A stretch of 9,688 bases of DNA from an uncultured bacterium. GTDB lineage: Bacteria; Acidobacteriota; Thermoanaerobaculia; Multivoradales; JAHEKO01. The stretch lies in NCBI GenBank assembly GCA_938016625.1, contig CALILB010000181.1:1-9688 (forward strand), read 5' to 3'. Shown piece after piece: positions 1 to 6,436 of this stretch (its first letter is position 1; every line of letters starts with the position of its first letter). The position numbers were made by a program, and so were the translations under genes. The notes under the pieces were generated by a model that worked only from the letters and a program-made list of their open reading frames with translations, had not been told where the DNA came from and ran no database searches.

Positions 1-441
1 TCGTGTAGCCACTTCTTCCAGCGGGCTGTGGCGATGGGTGATTCGCGGGCGGCGCTCAACTTGGGGCTGGTCCACGCGTACGGCAGGGGTTACGGTCGGA
101 GCGATCGCGAGGCGGTGCGGTACTTCCGCAACGCGGCGGCCCAGGGTCTGCCTGAGGCGATGAACGAACTGGGTGTGTGTTACGCGACGGGGAAGGGGGT
201 GGGGGAGGATCTGACGCAGGCGGCCGAGTGGTTTCGCGAGGCCGGGAAGGCCGGGGATCTAAACGGGTCTTTCAATCTGGCACTGATGTATGTCCGGGGC
301 CAGGGTGTGGAGCAGGATTACCAGGAAGCCTACGAGTGGCTGGAGCGGGCGGCGAGCGCTGGCGACCCGGTGACCGTGGCGCTCAGGGACAAGGTCGGTG
401 AGCTCCTCCACGCCAAGTCCCCATACCAAATGGCTTCGTAG
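1..441 (+). CDS. Sel1-like repeat protein, C-terminal part (5'-truncated by window edge)
   Basis: The frame is open from base 1, with no stop before the first internal ATG at 34, so the gene begins outside the window; it ends at TAG 439-441. The 146 visible residues hold three Sel1-like repeats (SLR, about 36 residues each, alpha/alpha hairpins related to TPR), recognisable by ALNLGLVHAYGRG, AMNELGVCYATGKGV and SFNLALMYVRGQGVEQD followed by A..W...AA..G. They end in a helical cap (RDKVGELL). SLR proteins generally act as protein-interaction scaffolds; no enzymatic domain is visible and the partner is unknown. The last ~100 residues closely match the end of the next gene, so this is a tandem paralogue. 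The 97-bp gap to the next gene's preferred start and the shared orientation suggest co-transcription. Signal peptide and total length cannot be judged. Confidence 0.85.
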   Translation, partial: SCSHFFQRAVAMGDSRAALNLGLVHAYGRGYGRSDREAVRYFRNAAAQGLPEAMNELGVCYATGKGVGEDLTQAAEWFREAGKAGDLNGSFNLALMYVRGQGVEQDYQEAYEWLERAASAGDPVTVALRDKVGELLHAKSPYQMAS

Positions 442-524
442 GGGTCGGGTAGCGCGGTGCTGAGGATCGGACGGCGGGGGCTTCTGACATGTTTTGACAG
501 GGGGGTGGGGCATGGTGGTGGGGC

Positions 525-530
525 GGAGGT
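525..530 (+). promoter_or_regulatory. Ribosome binding site fixing the start of the second Sel1 gene
   Basis: A GGAGGT core lies 8 nt before ATG 539. This is the strongest Shine-Dalgarno match near any candidate start and decides in favour of ATG 539 over TTG 494, ATG 512 and ATG 545. Confidence 0.7.
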
Positions 531-538
531 GGCTCGAG

Positions 539-2053
539 ATGAGGATGAAAGCGATAAGAATGTCGGTCCTGGTCGTGATGCTGGCGGCGGCGATTGCTAC
601 CTGGAGCGGGAAGGCGCTGGTGGGCTTGGCCGCCGGCCGGGTCGAGAGCACACCCGAAGCGGGAAGCCTCGACGATGCCTTCGTGGGGAAGAACCCGCAG
701 GCGGTGGTCGCGGAGATGCGGGAGATCTGGCTCAAGGCCGAGGCGGGTGACCTGGGGGCGCTGCTGGTGTTTCCGGAGGCGATGACGGACGAGGTGGGTG
801 ATTTGGCCCTTTTCGGGCCACCCGATTTGGAAAATATCCAGGAGTCTGCAGCCCAGGGCAAGCCGTGGGGCCTGGTGCGGTTGGCGGAGCGGTATCGAGA
901 CGGCGAGGGAGTGGAGCAGGACCTGGGGGCGGCGCGGCGGCTTTATCGCGAAGCGGCGGAGAAAGGCCACCCCGGCGGGCATGTCGGTCTCGGGCAGCTG
1001 TATTTCAAGGGCGATGGGGTGCCGCAAAGCTCCGAGAAAGCTCTCGAGCACTACCGGCTGGCCGCCGAGGGGCGCGTGGCTGGGGCCCGGCGCCGGTTGG
1101 GCGAGTGGTATCGGGACGGGGTGGGTGTGGAAGCCAGCGATGAGGAGGCGGTGAAGTGGTACCGGCTGGCCGCTCGACAGGGCGACGCCGAGTCGTGTCT
1201 CGCTCTCGCCGATCTGTTGTTCGAGGGTCGGGCGGGGGACATGGACTCGGCCGAGCTGGCGAAGTGTCTGTCGGAAGAGGCCGGATGGGGCCGGGTGGAG
1301 GCGCAGTGGAAGCTGGGTCTCCTCTATGCCCGGGGTGCGGAGTTGGATGAAGGCGACGTGCCTTCCGACTGGAGCCAGGCCGAGTGGAGTGAAAGCTGTC
1401 GGGAGCAGAGCCTCGAGTGGTTCCGCCAGGCGGCCACCCAGGGTCATGAGGAGGCGGCTCGGCGGGTGGCTGAGCACTATGTCGAGGTGGAGGCACAGCT
1501 CGCCCACTACAAGACATTGAGCTCCTGGCCCGGCCGGCTGCCCGACCTCGATGATGCCGCCGTTCTCAACAACATCGGCGTGTGGCTCGCCAAGCGCGAC
1601 GGGGGCCGGGAGAACATCGAGTGGGCACTGGGGAAAGCGCGGGCGCTCGGAGATCCCCGGGCCGAGCTCAATCTGGGGCTTCTCGACCTCGATCATGAGG
1701 CGGGTGACCAGCGCCTCGTCGACGGCATCCGCCACCTGCGCAACGCGGCGGCCAAGGGGCTGCCCGAGGCGATGAACGAGCTCGGGGTCTGTTATGCGAC
1801 CGGCTGGGGGGTCGAAAAGGATCCGGCCGAAGCCGAGGCGTGGTTCCGCAAAGCGGCTGCCGCCGGCAATGTCGACGCGCAGTTCAATCTGGGGATTGTC
1901 TTTCTGCGCGGCAACGGGGTGGAGCAGGACTACCGGCAGGCCTACGAGTGGCTGGCGCAGGCGGCGAGCGCCGGCGACCCGATCACTGCGGCGATGAGGG
2001 ACAAGGTCGGGGAGCTGCTCGGGGCCGAATCTTCCGTACGGACAAAAACCTAG
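539..2053 (+). CDS. Exported or membrane-anchored Sel1-like repeat protein (504 aa)
   Basis: Start chosen at ATG 539 because of the GGAGGT 8 nt upstream; the frame stays open up to a TTG at 494, which lacks a ribosome site. From 539 the protein begins with a basic n-region (MRMKAIR) and a hydrophobic stretch at about residues 8-22, which is a signal peptide or N-terminal anchor, so the repeats probably lie in the periplasm. From about residue 101 to 478 there are roughly nine SLR units: good ones such as LAERYRDGEGVEQD, LGQLYFKGDGV, LGEWYRDGVGV, MNELGVCYATGWGV and FNLGIVFLRGNGVEQD, one expanded by an acidic insert (about 1340-1400) and one decayed (about 1440-1560). It ends with the cap RDKVGELL. 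The final three repeats closely match the upstream gene. No catalytic domain is seen. SLR proteins are known as adaptors; the partner here is unknown. Confidence 0.88.
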   Translation: MRMKAIRMSVLVVMLAAAIATWSGKALVGLAAGRVESTPEAGSLDDAFVGKNPQAVVAEMREIWLKAEAGDLGALLVFPEAMTDEVGDLALFGPPDLENIQESAAQGKPWGLVRLAERYRDGEGVEQDLGAARRLYREAAEKGHPGGHVGLGQLYFKGDGVPQSSEKALEHYRLAAEGRVAGARRRLGEWYRDGVGVEASDEEAVKWYRLAARQGDAESCLALADLLFEGRAGDMDSAELAKCLSEEAGWGRVEAQWKLGLLYARGAELDEGDVPSDWSQAEWSESCREQSLEWFRQAATQGHEEAARRVAEHYVEVEAQLAHYKTLSSWPGRLPDLDDAAVLNNIGVWLAKRDGGRENIEWALGKARALGDPRAELNLGLLDLDHEAGDQRLVDGIRHLRNAAAKGLPEAMNELGVCYATGWGVEKDPAEAEAWFRKAAAAGNVDAQFNLGIVFLRGNGVEQDYRQAYEWLAQAASAGDPITAAMRDKVGELLGAESSVRTKT

Positions 2054-2062
2054 AAGGGGTTA

Positions 2063-2118
2063 GCCAGTGGGCAGTGAGCAATGCGCAATGCGCAGTGGGC
2101 AGTGGGCAATGCGCAAGG
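2063..2118. repeat. Degenerate 7-bp tandem repeat, eight units, consensus NGCARTG
   Basis: Eight consecutive 7-mers fill this stretch: GCCAGTG, GGCAGTG, AGCAATG, CGCAATG, CGCAGTG, GGCAGTG, GGCAATG, CGCAAGG. The first and last each have one mismatch to NGCARTG. The array lies between two convergent genes (Sel1 ending at 2053, rlpA-like ending at 2130) and fills most of the gap. Short heptanucleotide tandem arrays are known from intergenic DNA of several bacterial groups, such as the STRR repeats of cyanobacteria. There is no spacer-repeat alternation, so it is not CRISPR. TGCGCA occurs three times at unit boundaries, but no long stem is apparent. Confidence 0.85.
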
Positions 2119-2129
2119 GTTGTCGGAAC

Positions 2130-2492
2130 CTACTCGTAGATCTCGAGCCGCACCTTCGCGGTTCCGGTCTCGATCATCTGCAGCTTGCGAGCCGCGGCAC
2201 CCGAGAGATCGATGATCCTGCCCTCGACGAAGGGCCCGCGGTCGTTGATGCGGACCCACGCCGACCGGCCATTGTCGAGGTTGGTCACCTTGACTTTGGT
2301 ATCGAAGGGCAGGGTCCGGTGCGCGGCCGTCATGGCCCCTTTGTCGTAGCTCTCACCGCTGGCGGTCTCGCTGCCGTGAAAGGAATCGGCGTAGAAGGAG
2401 GCCATCCCCTCTTCGACACTCGTCGGCTCTCCACAACCCACCAGAGCCATCAGAATGACGGCGCTGAGTGCGATGAGAGTCTTCCGTTGCAT
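2130..2492 (-). CDS. RlpA-like septal ring lytic transglycosylase / DPBB lipoprotein (120 aa)
   Basis: Starts at ATG 2490-2492, with AAGGG at 2500-2504 seven nt upstream, and ends at TAG 2130. Residues 1-20 form a lipoprotein signal peptide with lipobox ALVGC (Cys20); Gly at +2 predicts outer-membrane sorting. Residues ~29-118 are the double-psi beta-barrel of the RlpA family: GMASFYADSFHGSETASGE, then TAAHRTLPF, VKVTNLDNGRS, VRINDRGPF and RIIDLSGAAA. Glu47, His58 and Asp84 match the residues linked to catalysis in RlpA enzymes, which cleave peptidoglycan glycan strands lacking stem peptides. There is no SPOR domain, so this is a minimal form, much shorter than the enterobacterial protein (over 350 aa), and septal targeting is not evident. 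It has its own putative promoter and is not obviously coupled to the toxin-antitoxin pair upstream. Confidence 0.93.
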   Translation of the reverse strand: MQRKTLIALSAVILMALVGCGEPTSVEEGMASFYADSFHGSETASGESYDKGAMTAAHRTLPFDTKVKVTNLDNGRSAWVRINDRGPFVEGRIIDLSGAAARKLQMIETGTAKVRLEIYE

Positions 2493-2522
2493 AGTGCGGC
2501 CCTTGGTAGCTTTTCCGCTCGA

Positions 2523-2528
2523 ATTATC
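2523..2528 (-). promoter_or_regulatory. Putative extended -10 promoter of the rlpA-like gene
   Basis: On the minus strand the sequence TGCGATAAT gives GATAAT (5/6 to TATAAT) with an upstream TGn, the extended -10 pattern. It would start transcription about 20-25 nt before the ATG, leaving a short leader containing the AAGGG site. No good -35 hexamer is seen at 16-18 bp, which is acceptable for an extended -10. Prediction by eye only. Confidence 0.4.
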
Positions 2529-2638
2529 GCATCCGGTCCGGGCTCGCGCATCAAGACGCCCATCGCCTCGAGAGCTGAAGCACGAGCCGCTCGAGGCCCT
2601 GGAGATGGAAGAGACCGATGGGGCGGTGGGTGGGCACT

Positions 2639-2662
2639 GGGCTGACAGGCCTTGTCAGGCCC
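2639..2662 (-). terminator. Stem-loop downstream of the hepT-like gene
   Basis: GGGCTGACA and TGTCAGGCCC form a 9-bp stem with one bulged base around a 5-nt loop, beginning 20 nt past the hepT-like stop. The position suits a transcript end or processing site for the toxin-antitoxin unit. No T-run follows on the minus strand, so it is not a canonical intrinsic terminator. Confidence 0.3.
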
Positions 2663-2682
2663 CGGCTAAGGTCTTTGAGGCG

Positions 2683-3132
2683 TCACTCGGGCGCCGCCAG
2701 ACGCGAGGCGGCTTGGCGGAGCTCTTCTCGGAGCGCCGGGATGTCCTGCAGGTGATCGCGGAGGATGTCGAACAGCTCCCGGTCTGTGACCTCCTCGTAG
2801 TGGTGCGTCAGCCGTATGCGGTAACCAGCCAGCTCCTCGAAGGTGCGGGCGAGCTTGGCATCGCGGATCAGGCCTTTCTCGGCGGCAAGCCGTGCCACTT
2901 GGCGGTACTCGAGGGCGCCGAGACCATGGGCCTTCGCCAACAGGTGACGGGCGGTGTCGAGGAGACCCTCAATGCTACGCCGAATGAAGGACTCGGCTGC
3001 CCCTGGATTCCTGGGGTCCGAGGTGAACTCCTCGAAATCTGCCTGGGGGACGGACTTCAGATAATCGAGGTAGCGGTCGACGAGATCGAGCCGATTCGAC
3101 ACCACCTTGAGGTCGATGTCGCCCGGGGTCAT
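2683..3132 (-). CDS. hepT: HepT-like HEPN RNase toxin (DUF86-type), 149 aa
   Basis: An all-helical protein with the HEPN signature near its C-terminus: AGYRIRLTHHYEEV contains Arg105-x4-His110-x-Tyr112, the RX4HXY motif of HepT toxins. In characterised systems HepT is an RNase whose motif tyrosine is AMPylated by the partner MntA, which silences it. The N-terminal half (VSNRLDLVDRYLDYL) and the middle (SFIRRSIEGLLDTARHLLAK) match the usual helix pattern and length of the family. Its ATG overlaps the stop of the upstream nucleotidyltransferase by 4 bp (ATGA), so translation is probably coupled and the antitoxin is made first. One oddity is that the residue after the motif Arg is Ile106, where HEPN proteins usually have Asn, Asp or His, which could lower or alter activity. 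The assignment to HEPN/DUF86 is firm; actual toxicity is inferred. Confidence 0.87.
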   Translation of the reverse strand: MTPGDIDLKVVSNRLDLVDRYLDYLKSVPQADFEEFTSDPRNPGAAESFIRRSIEGLLDTARHLLAKAHGLGALEYRQVARLAAEKGLIRDAKLARTFEELAGYRIRLTHHYEEVTDRELFDILRDHLQDIPALREELRQAASRLAAPE

Positions 3133-3545
3133 GAGGTCGCGACTCCGAAGAGCTCGCGCTCGAGCTGTCGCTGGACCGGGAGAAGCTCGGCCGCGCGGCT
3201 CATGACCTCGAGTTCGAAGAGGTCGGCGCGATGGCTGTCCGAGACGGTGACGCGGTGGCCGTCGATGGCGCGAAACTGGAAGAGGGGATCGACCTGCTGC
3301 AACGGGACCAGGTCGACCGCAAGGGGCTCGAAGATCTCTTGGAAGCAGAGGTGTATCCGGCCCAGAGAGGCGAAATCGATGTTCCCTTCGCGGAAGACGA
3401 TCCCGATATCGAGATCAGAACCCGCCGGCTCGACCGGCTGACCGGCGAGGAGTCGCCGGCCGTCGTCGGCGCGGGAGCCGAATAGATAGACGGCCAGGAG
3501 GCCGAAGCGATCTCGTGCGTCGTCGAGTAGTCGTTGAGGTTTCAC
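3129..3545 (-). CDS. mntA: MntA-like nucleotidyltransferase antitoxin (138 aa; longer start possible at 3608)
   Basis: Start GTG 3545 is preferred because the conserved domain begins only a few residues later and a -10-like TATAGT lies just upstream. The frame continues to GTG 3602 and TTG 3608, which would add up to 21 residues (159 aa), but neither has a ribosome site. The protein is a minimal nucleotidyltransferase: LLAVYLFGSRADD holds Gly23-Ser24, SDLDIGIVF holds Asp44 and Asp46, and VDLVPL supplies the third carboxylate, Asp78. In known pairs MntA AMPylates a tyrosine of HepT and neutralises it in the cytoplasm. Between GS and DxD lie 19 residues instead of the usual ~10, so the active-site loop is about 9 residues longer. 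It overlaps hepT by ATGA, forming a two-gene operon. A stand-alone enzyme with another target cannot be excluded, but the pairing argues against it. Confidence 0.82.
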   Translation of the reverse strand: MKPQRLLDDARDRFGLLAVYLFGSRADDGRRLLAGQPVEPAGSDLDIGIVFREGNIDFASLGRIHLCFQEIFEPLAVDLVPLQQVDPLFQFRAIDGHRVTVSDSHRADLFELEVMSRAAELLPVQRQLERELFGVATS

Positions 3546-3551
3546 CCAATG

Positions 3552-3557
3552 ACTATA
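3552..3557 (-). promoter_or_regulatory. Putative -10 box of the mntA-hepT unit
   Basis: The minus strand reads TATAGT (5/6 to TATAAT) with only 6 nt between it and GTG 3545. Transcription would start at or next to the GTG, consistent with a leaderless mRNA and with the absence of a Shine-Dalgarno site. No convincing -35. It would be void if the TTG at 3608 is the true start. Confidence 0.35.
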
Positions 3558-3736
3558 CCCCAGGGGTGGTGCTCTATTCTCCTCGAGATCCGGCCAGAGC
3601 ACCGGCAAGGAGGAGAGGAAGCGCTCGCAGTCTTCGCGGCAATCTGCCGGGCGATGTCTTGGGGCGAACGAGCAGCTGGAGTGGGCAAGCGTTGTATTCG
3701 GGATGTTTCCGGGTGCCTCTTTCTCCTGCCGCGGGT

Positions 3737-3742
3737 TAGAAT
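3737..3742 (+). promoter_or_regulatory. Putative -10 box of Ser/Thr kinase 1
   Basis: TAGAAT (5/6 to TATAAT) lies 9 nt before the TTG start at 3752. A transcript starting about 7 nt downstream would have almost no leader, and no Shine-Dalgarno sequence is visible. The -35 region is poor. The 206-bp gap 3546-3751 otherwise shows no gene and is the divergent control region of the two flanking units. Confidence 0.35.
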
Positions 3743-3751
3743 GCCGGCACT

Positions 3752-6436
3752 TTGATCGGTCGGACGCTTTCCCATTTCCGGATCACCGCCAAGGTGGGCG
3801 AAGGCGGTATGGGGGAGGTCTACCGGGCCGAGGACACCAAGCTCGGCCGCGAGGTGGCGATCAAGGTGCTGCCGGAGGCGGTGGCCTCCGACGCCGAGCG
3901 GCTGGCCCGCTTCGAGCGCGAAGCCAAGTTCCTCGCGTCCTTGAATCACCCCAATATCGCCTCCATCTACCAGGTCGAGCAAGACGGTGATACTCACTTC
4001 CTGGTCATGGAGCTCGTCGAAGGTGCCACGGTCGCCGAGCGTCTGGCCAGCCACAGGCTGACGATGGCCGAGGCGCTGGAGCTGGCGGGCCAGATGGCTA
4101 AAGGTCTCGAGTATGCCCACGAGCACGGGGTCATCCACCGGGATCTCAAGCCGGGAAATCTGAAGGTCACCCCCGAGGGTCAGCTCAAAATCCTCGACTT
4201 TGGTCTTGCCAAAGCCATAGGTTCGGAAGGCGGGGACGACCTGCCTGACGGCCACCTCTCGATGTCCCCGACCATAACGGCACCCCCTACCCGCGAGGGA
4301 GTGTTGCTGGGTACAGCTCCGTACATGAGCCCAGAGCAGGCCCGTGGTCAGGTCGTCGACAAGAGAACCGACATCTGGGCCTTCGGGTGTGTCCTTTACG
4401 AAATGCTCACTGGAAAGGGAGCATTCCATGGGAAGACAGTCAGTGATGTCCTGGTGAGCGTTCTCGACCGAGAGCCCGACTGGTCGGCCCTCCCCAGCGA
4501 CCTTGCTGCGAATGGGCGCCGGGTCCTCGAGCGGTGCCTGCGAAAGGATCGTCAGCAGCGACTTCGTGACATCGGCGACGCCCGGTTGGAGCTCGAGGAG
4601 TCCGGCCGCGATCAGGAGGGCGCGCCAAGGGAACTGGATCGAGCGCCGGCCCGATCACTTCGGTGGCTTGCCATCGGCAGTCTGGCCGCTTTCGCGGTGG
4701 CCATCATCGCCGCCATCTGGGGCTGGACGCGTCCTTCCACGACCGGCCCCGAGACTCGAGGCGCGGTGACCCGCTGGCAAGTCAATCTGCAGGATCCGCT
4801 TCGACTCGCCATCGGTGGCAGAACCAACCCCTTGACCATATCCCCGGACGGCTCTCGGATCGTCTTCGCCGCCGACCAGAGAGGTACCAGCCAGCTCTTT
4901 GCCCGCGACGTCGACGATTTCGAGGTGCGACCCATCCCTGGAACCGAGGGGGCCAGGAACCCCTTCTTCTCTCCAGACGGCAAACGCGTCGGATTCTTTG
5001 CCGGCACAAAGTTGCAGACGGTGGGCTTCGACGGAGGTCCGCCGAGGGTCGTGGCCGAGTCGGCACTCGACGACATGGGCTCGAGTTGGAGTCCCGACGG
5101 CATCATCGTGTTTGCCAGTTATGGTGCCGGGCTCTCCCTGGTATCGGCTGCGGGTGGTGAGCAAAAGGTGCTCACGACTCTGGACTGGGAAGCCGGAGAG
5201 GTGCAGCACCGCTGGCCACAGTTTCTGCCGGGGGGGACCACGGTCCAGTTCACCGTTGCCACCGATACAGGTTCTCGGGTCGATCTGGTTTCCCTGGAGA
5301 CGGGTGAACGAAGGAAGCTCGAAGGCATCTCCAATCTCACCCGCGCCCGGTATGTTGAGAGCGGTCACCTCGTGTTCGGTCACGCCCGCGGGCTGAATGT
5401 CGTCGAATTCGATGCCGAGTCGGGGACCCTGACCGGTGAGCCCGTCTCCGCCCTCGAAGACGTCGCCTCCGTGCCCGATCTGGGGAACGCTTTCTTCGAG
5501 ATCTCGGATACCGGCACCCTCGTCTTCGTGCCGGGGATCACGACCGGGGACCTCGAGCTCGTCTGGGTGGATCGTCAGGGTCGGATCACTCCGGCCGTCG
5601 CAGGCGAGGCTTCCTTCATGCACCCCAAACTCTCACCGGACGACCGACAGCTCGCGGTGTCCGCTGGATCGGAGATCGGGTTTCGGCAGATCTGGGTCTA
5701 CGATCTGAGTCGCGGCACGCGGCGCCTGCTGCCGTGCGAGGGCAGCTGTAGCTCGCCATTCTGGACGCCCGACGGTCAAGAGGTCGTCTTCTCCTCGAAT
5801 GCCGCCGGCTCCTGGGATCTGTTCAAGGGGGCCGTCCAGGGGACAGATCCGGCAGGGGAGTTCGTCGCCCGGGAGAATGAGCAATGGGGCGGATCCTTCT
5901 CCCCGGACGGGCGGACGTTTGCGTTCTACGACGTCCACCCCGAGACGGGTCGCGATATTTGGCTCTTCGACCTCGAGGCCCGGAAGAGCCGGCCCTATCT
6001 GGTGACCCGATTCAATGAACGGGCGCCCAAGATCTCTCCAGATGGTCGGTGGATGGCCTACCTCTCCAATGAAAGTGGCCTCGACGAGATCTACGTCGAG
6101 TCCTTCCCGCAGAGGGGTCGCAAATGGACCATCTCCACAGAAGGGGGCACCGAGCCCAATTGGTCTGCCGACGGAACCGAGCTCTTCTACCGGCAGGGAG
6201 ATCAGATGATGGTCGTCGATGTCAGTCTGGGCGAGGACTTTTCGGCCACCAAACCTCGAGTGCTTTTCGAAGGTCGGTTCGAGGTCGGAGTCATCGGCAA
6301 CATGGACTACGACGTCACCGCCGACAGCCAGAGGTTTCTCATGGTCAAGCGAGACGAAGCTTCTGGGCTCGTGGACCTGCATGTGATCCTCAACTGGGAT
6401 CAAGAGCTGCGCCAATTGTTCACGGATCGCGAGTAG
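3752..6436 (+). CDS. Transmembrane Ser/Thr protein kinase with TolB/PD40 beta-propeller (894 aa)
   Basis: TTG start; the N-terminus MIGRTLSHFRI is the family's usual beginning, so the start is secure although no ribosome site is seen. Residues ~8-283 are a complete Hanks-type kinase: glycine loop GEGGMG (16-21), Lys38, helix-C Glu57, HRDLKPGN (129-136), DFG (149-151), and GTAPYMSPEQ ending the activation segment (187-196). All catalytic residues are present and it is an RD kinase. A transmembrane helix spans ~303-325. Residues ~345-890 form a propeller with PD40/WD40-like blades marked by SPDG-type motifs (SPDGSRIVF, SPDGKRVGF, TPDGQEVVF, SPDGRTFAF, SPDGRWMAY, SADGTELFY). The kinase should face the cytoplasm and the propeller the periplasm, a receptor-kinase layout; ligand and substrates are unknown. 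It probably autophosphorylates on Thr/Ser in the activation segment. The gene is convergent with the second kinase and is followed immediately by a kinase remnant. Confidence 0.93.
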   Translation: MIGRTLSHFRITAKVGEGGMGEVYRAEDTKLGREVAIKVLPEAVASDAERLARFEREAKFLASLNHPNIASIYQVEQDGDTHFLVMELVEGATVAERLASHRLTMAEALELAGQMAKGLEYAHEHGVIHRDLKPGNLKVTPEGQLKILDFGLAKAIGSEGGDDLPDGHLSMSPTITAPPTREGVLLGTAPYMSPEQARGQVVDKRTDIWAFGCVLYEMLTGKGAFHGKTVSDVLVSVLDREPDWSALPSDLAANGRRVLERCLRKDRQQRLRDIGDARLELEESGRDQEGAPRELDRAPARSLRWLAIGSLAAFAVAIIAAIWGWTRPSTTGPETRGAVTRWQVNLQDPLRLAIGGRTNPLTISPDGSRIVFAADQRGTSQLFARDVDDFEVRPIPGTEGARNPFFSPDGKRVGFFAGTKLQTVGFDGGPPRVVAESALDDMGSSWSPDGIIVFASYGAGLSLVSAAGGEQKVLTTLDWEAGEVQHRWPQFLPGGTTVQFTVATDTGSRVDLVSLETGERRKLEGISNLTRARYVESGHLVFGHARGLNVVEFDAESGTLTGEPVSALEDVASVPDLGNAFFEISDTGTLVFVPGITTGDLELVWVDRQGRITPAVAGEASFMHPKLSPDDRQLAVSAGSEIGFRQIWVYDLSRGTRRLLPCEGSCSSPFWTPDGQEVVFSSNAAGSWDLFKGAVQGTDPAGEFVARENEQWGGSFSPDGRTFAFYDVHPETGRDIWLFDLEARKSRPYLVTRFNERAPKISPDGRWMAYLSNESGLDEIYVESFPQRGRKWTISTEGGTEPNWSADGTELFYRQGDQMMVVDVSLGEDFSATKPRVLFEGRFEVGVIGNMDYDVTADSQRFLMVKRDEASGLVDLHVILNWDQELRQLFTDRE

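Noticed and set aside
494..499. Perfect TTGACA, a possible -35 box before the second Sel1 gene
   Set aside because: The stretch 16-18 bp downstream is G-rich with nothing like a -10 box, so it is not a credible promoter.
494..538. TTG 494 as the start of the second Sel1 gene
   Set aside because: No ribosome site precedes it, and it would add 15 residues before an otherwise normal signal sequence that starts at ATG 539 with GGAGGT upstream.
383..1735. 450-codon open frame on the minus strand
   Set aside because: It runs antisense to the well-supported Sel1 gene. The translation is Pro/Arg/His-rich with no recognisable domain, typical of a GC-rich shadow frame.
2063..2118. CRISPR array
   Set aside because: Units are 7 bp and contiguous, with no spacers and no cas genes in view.
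2067..3441. Plus-strand frames 2067-2645 and 2455-3441
   Set aside because: They lie antisense to the rlpA-like, hepT and mntA-like genes, all of which have clear motifs; no ribosome sites or domains.
3542..4429. Minus-strand open frame opposite the kinase 1 catalytic domain
   Set aside because: Antisense to conserved kinase motifs and running into the mntA-like gene in another frame; no domain.
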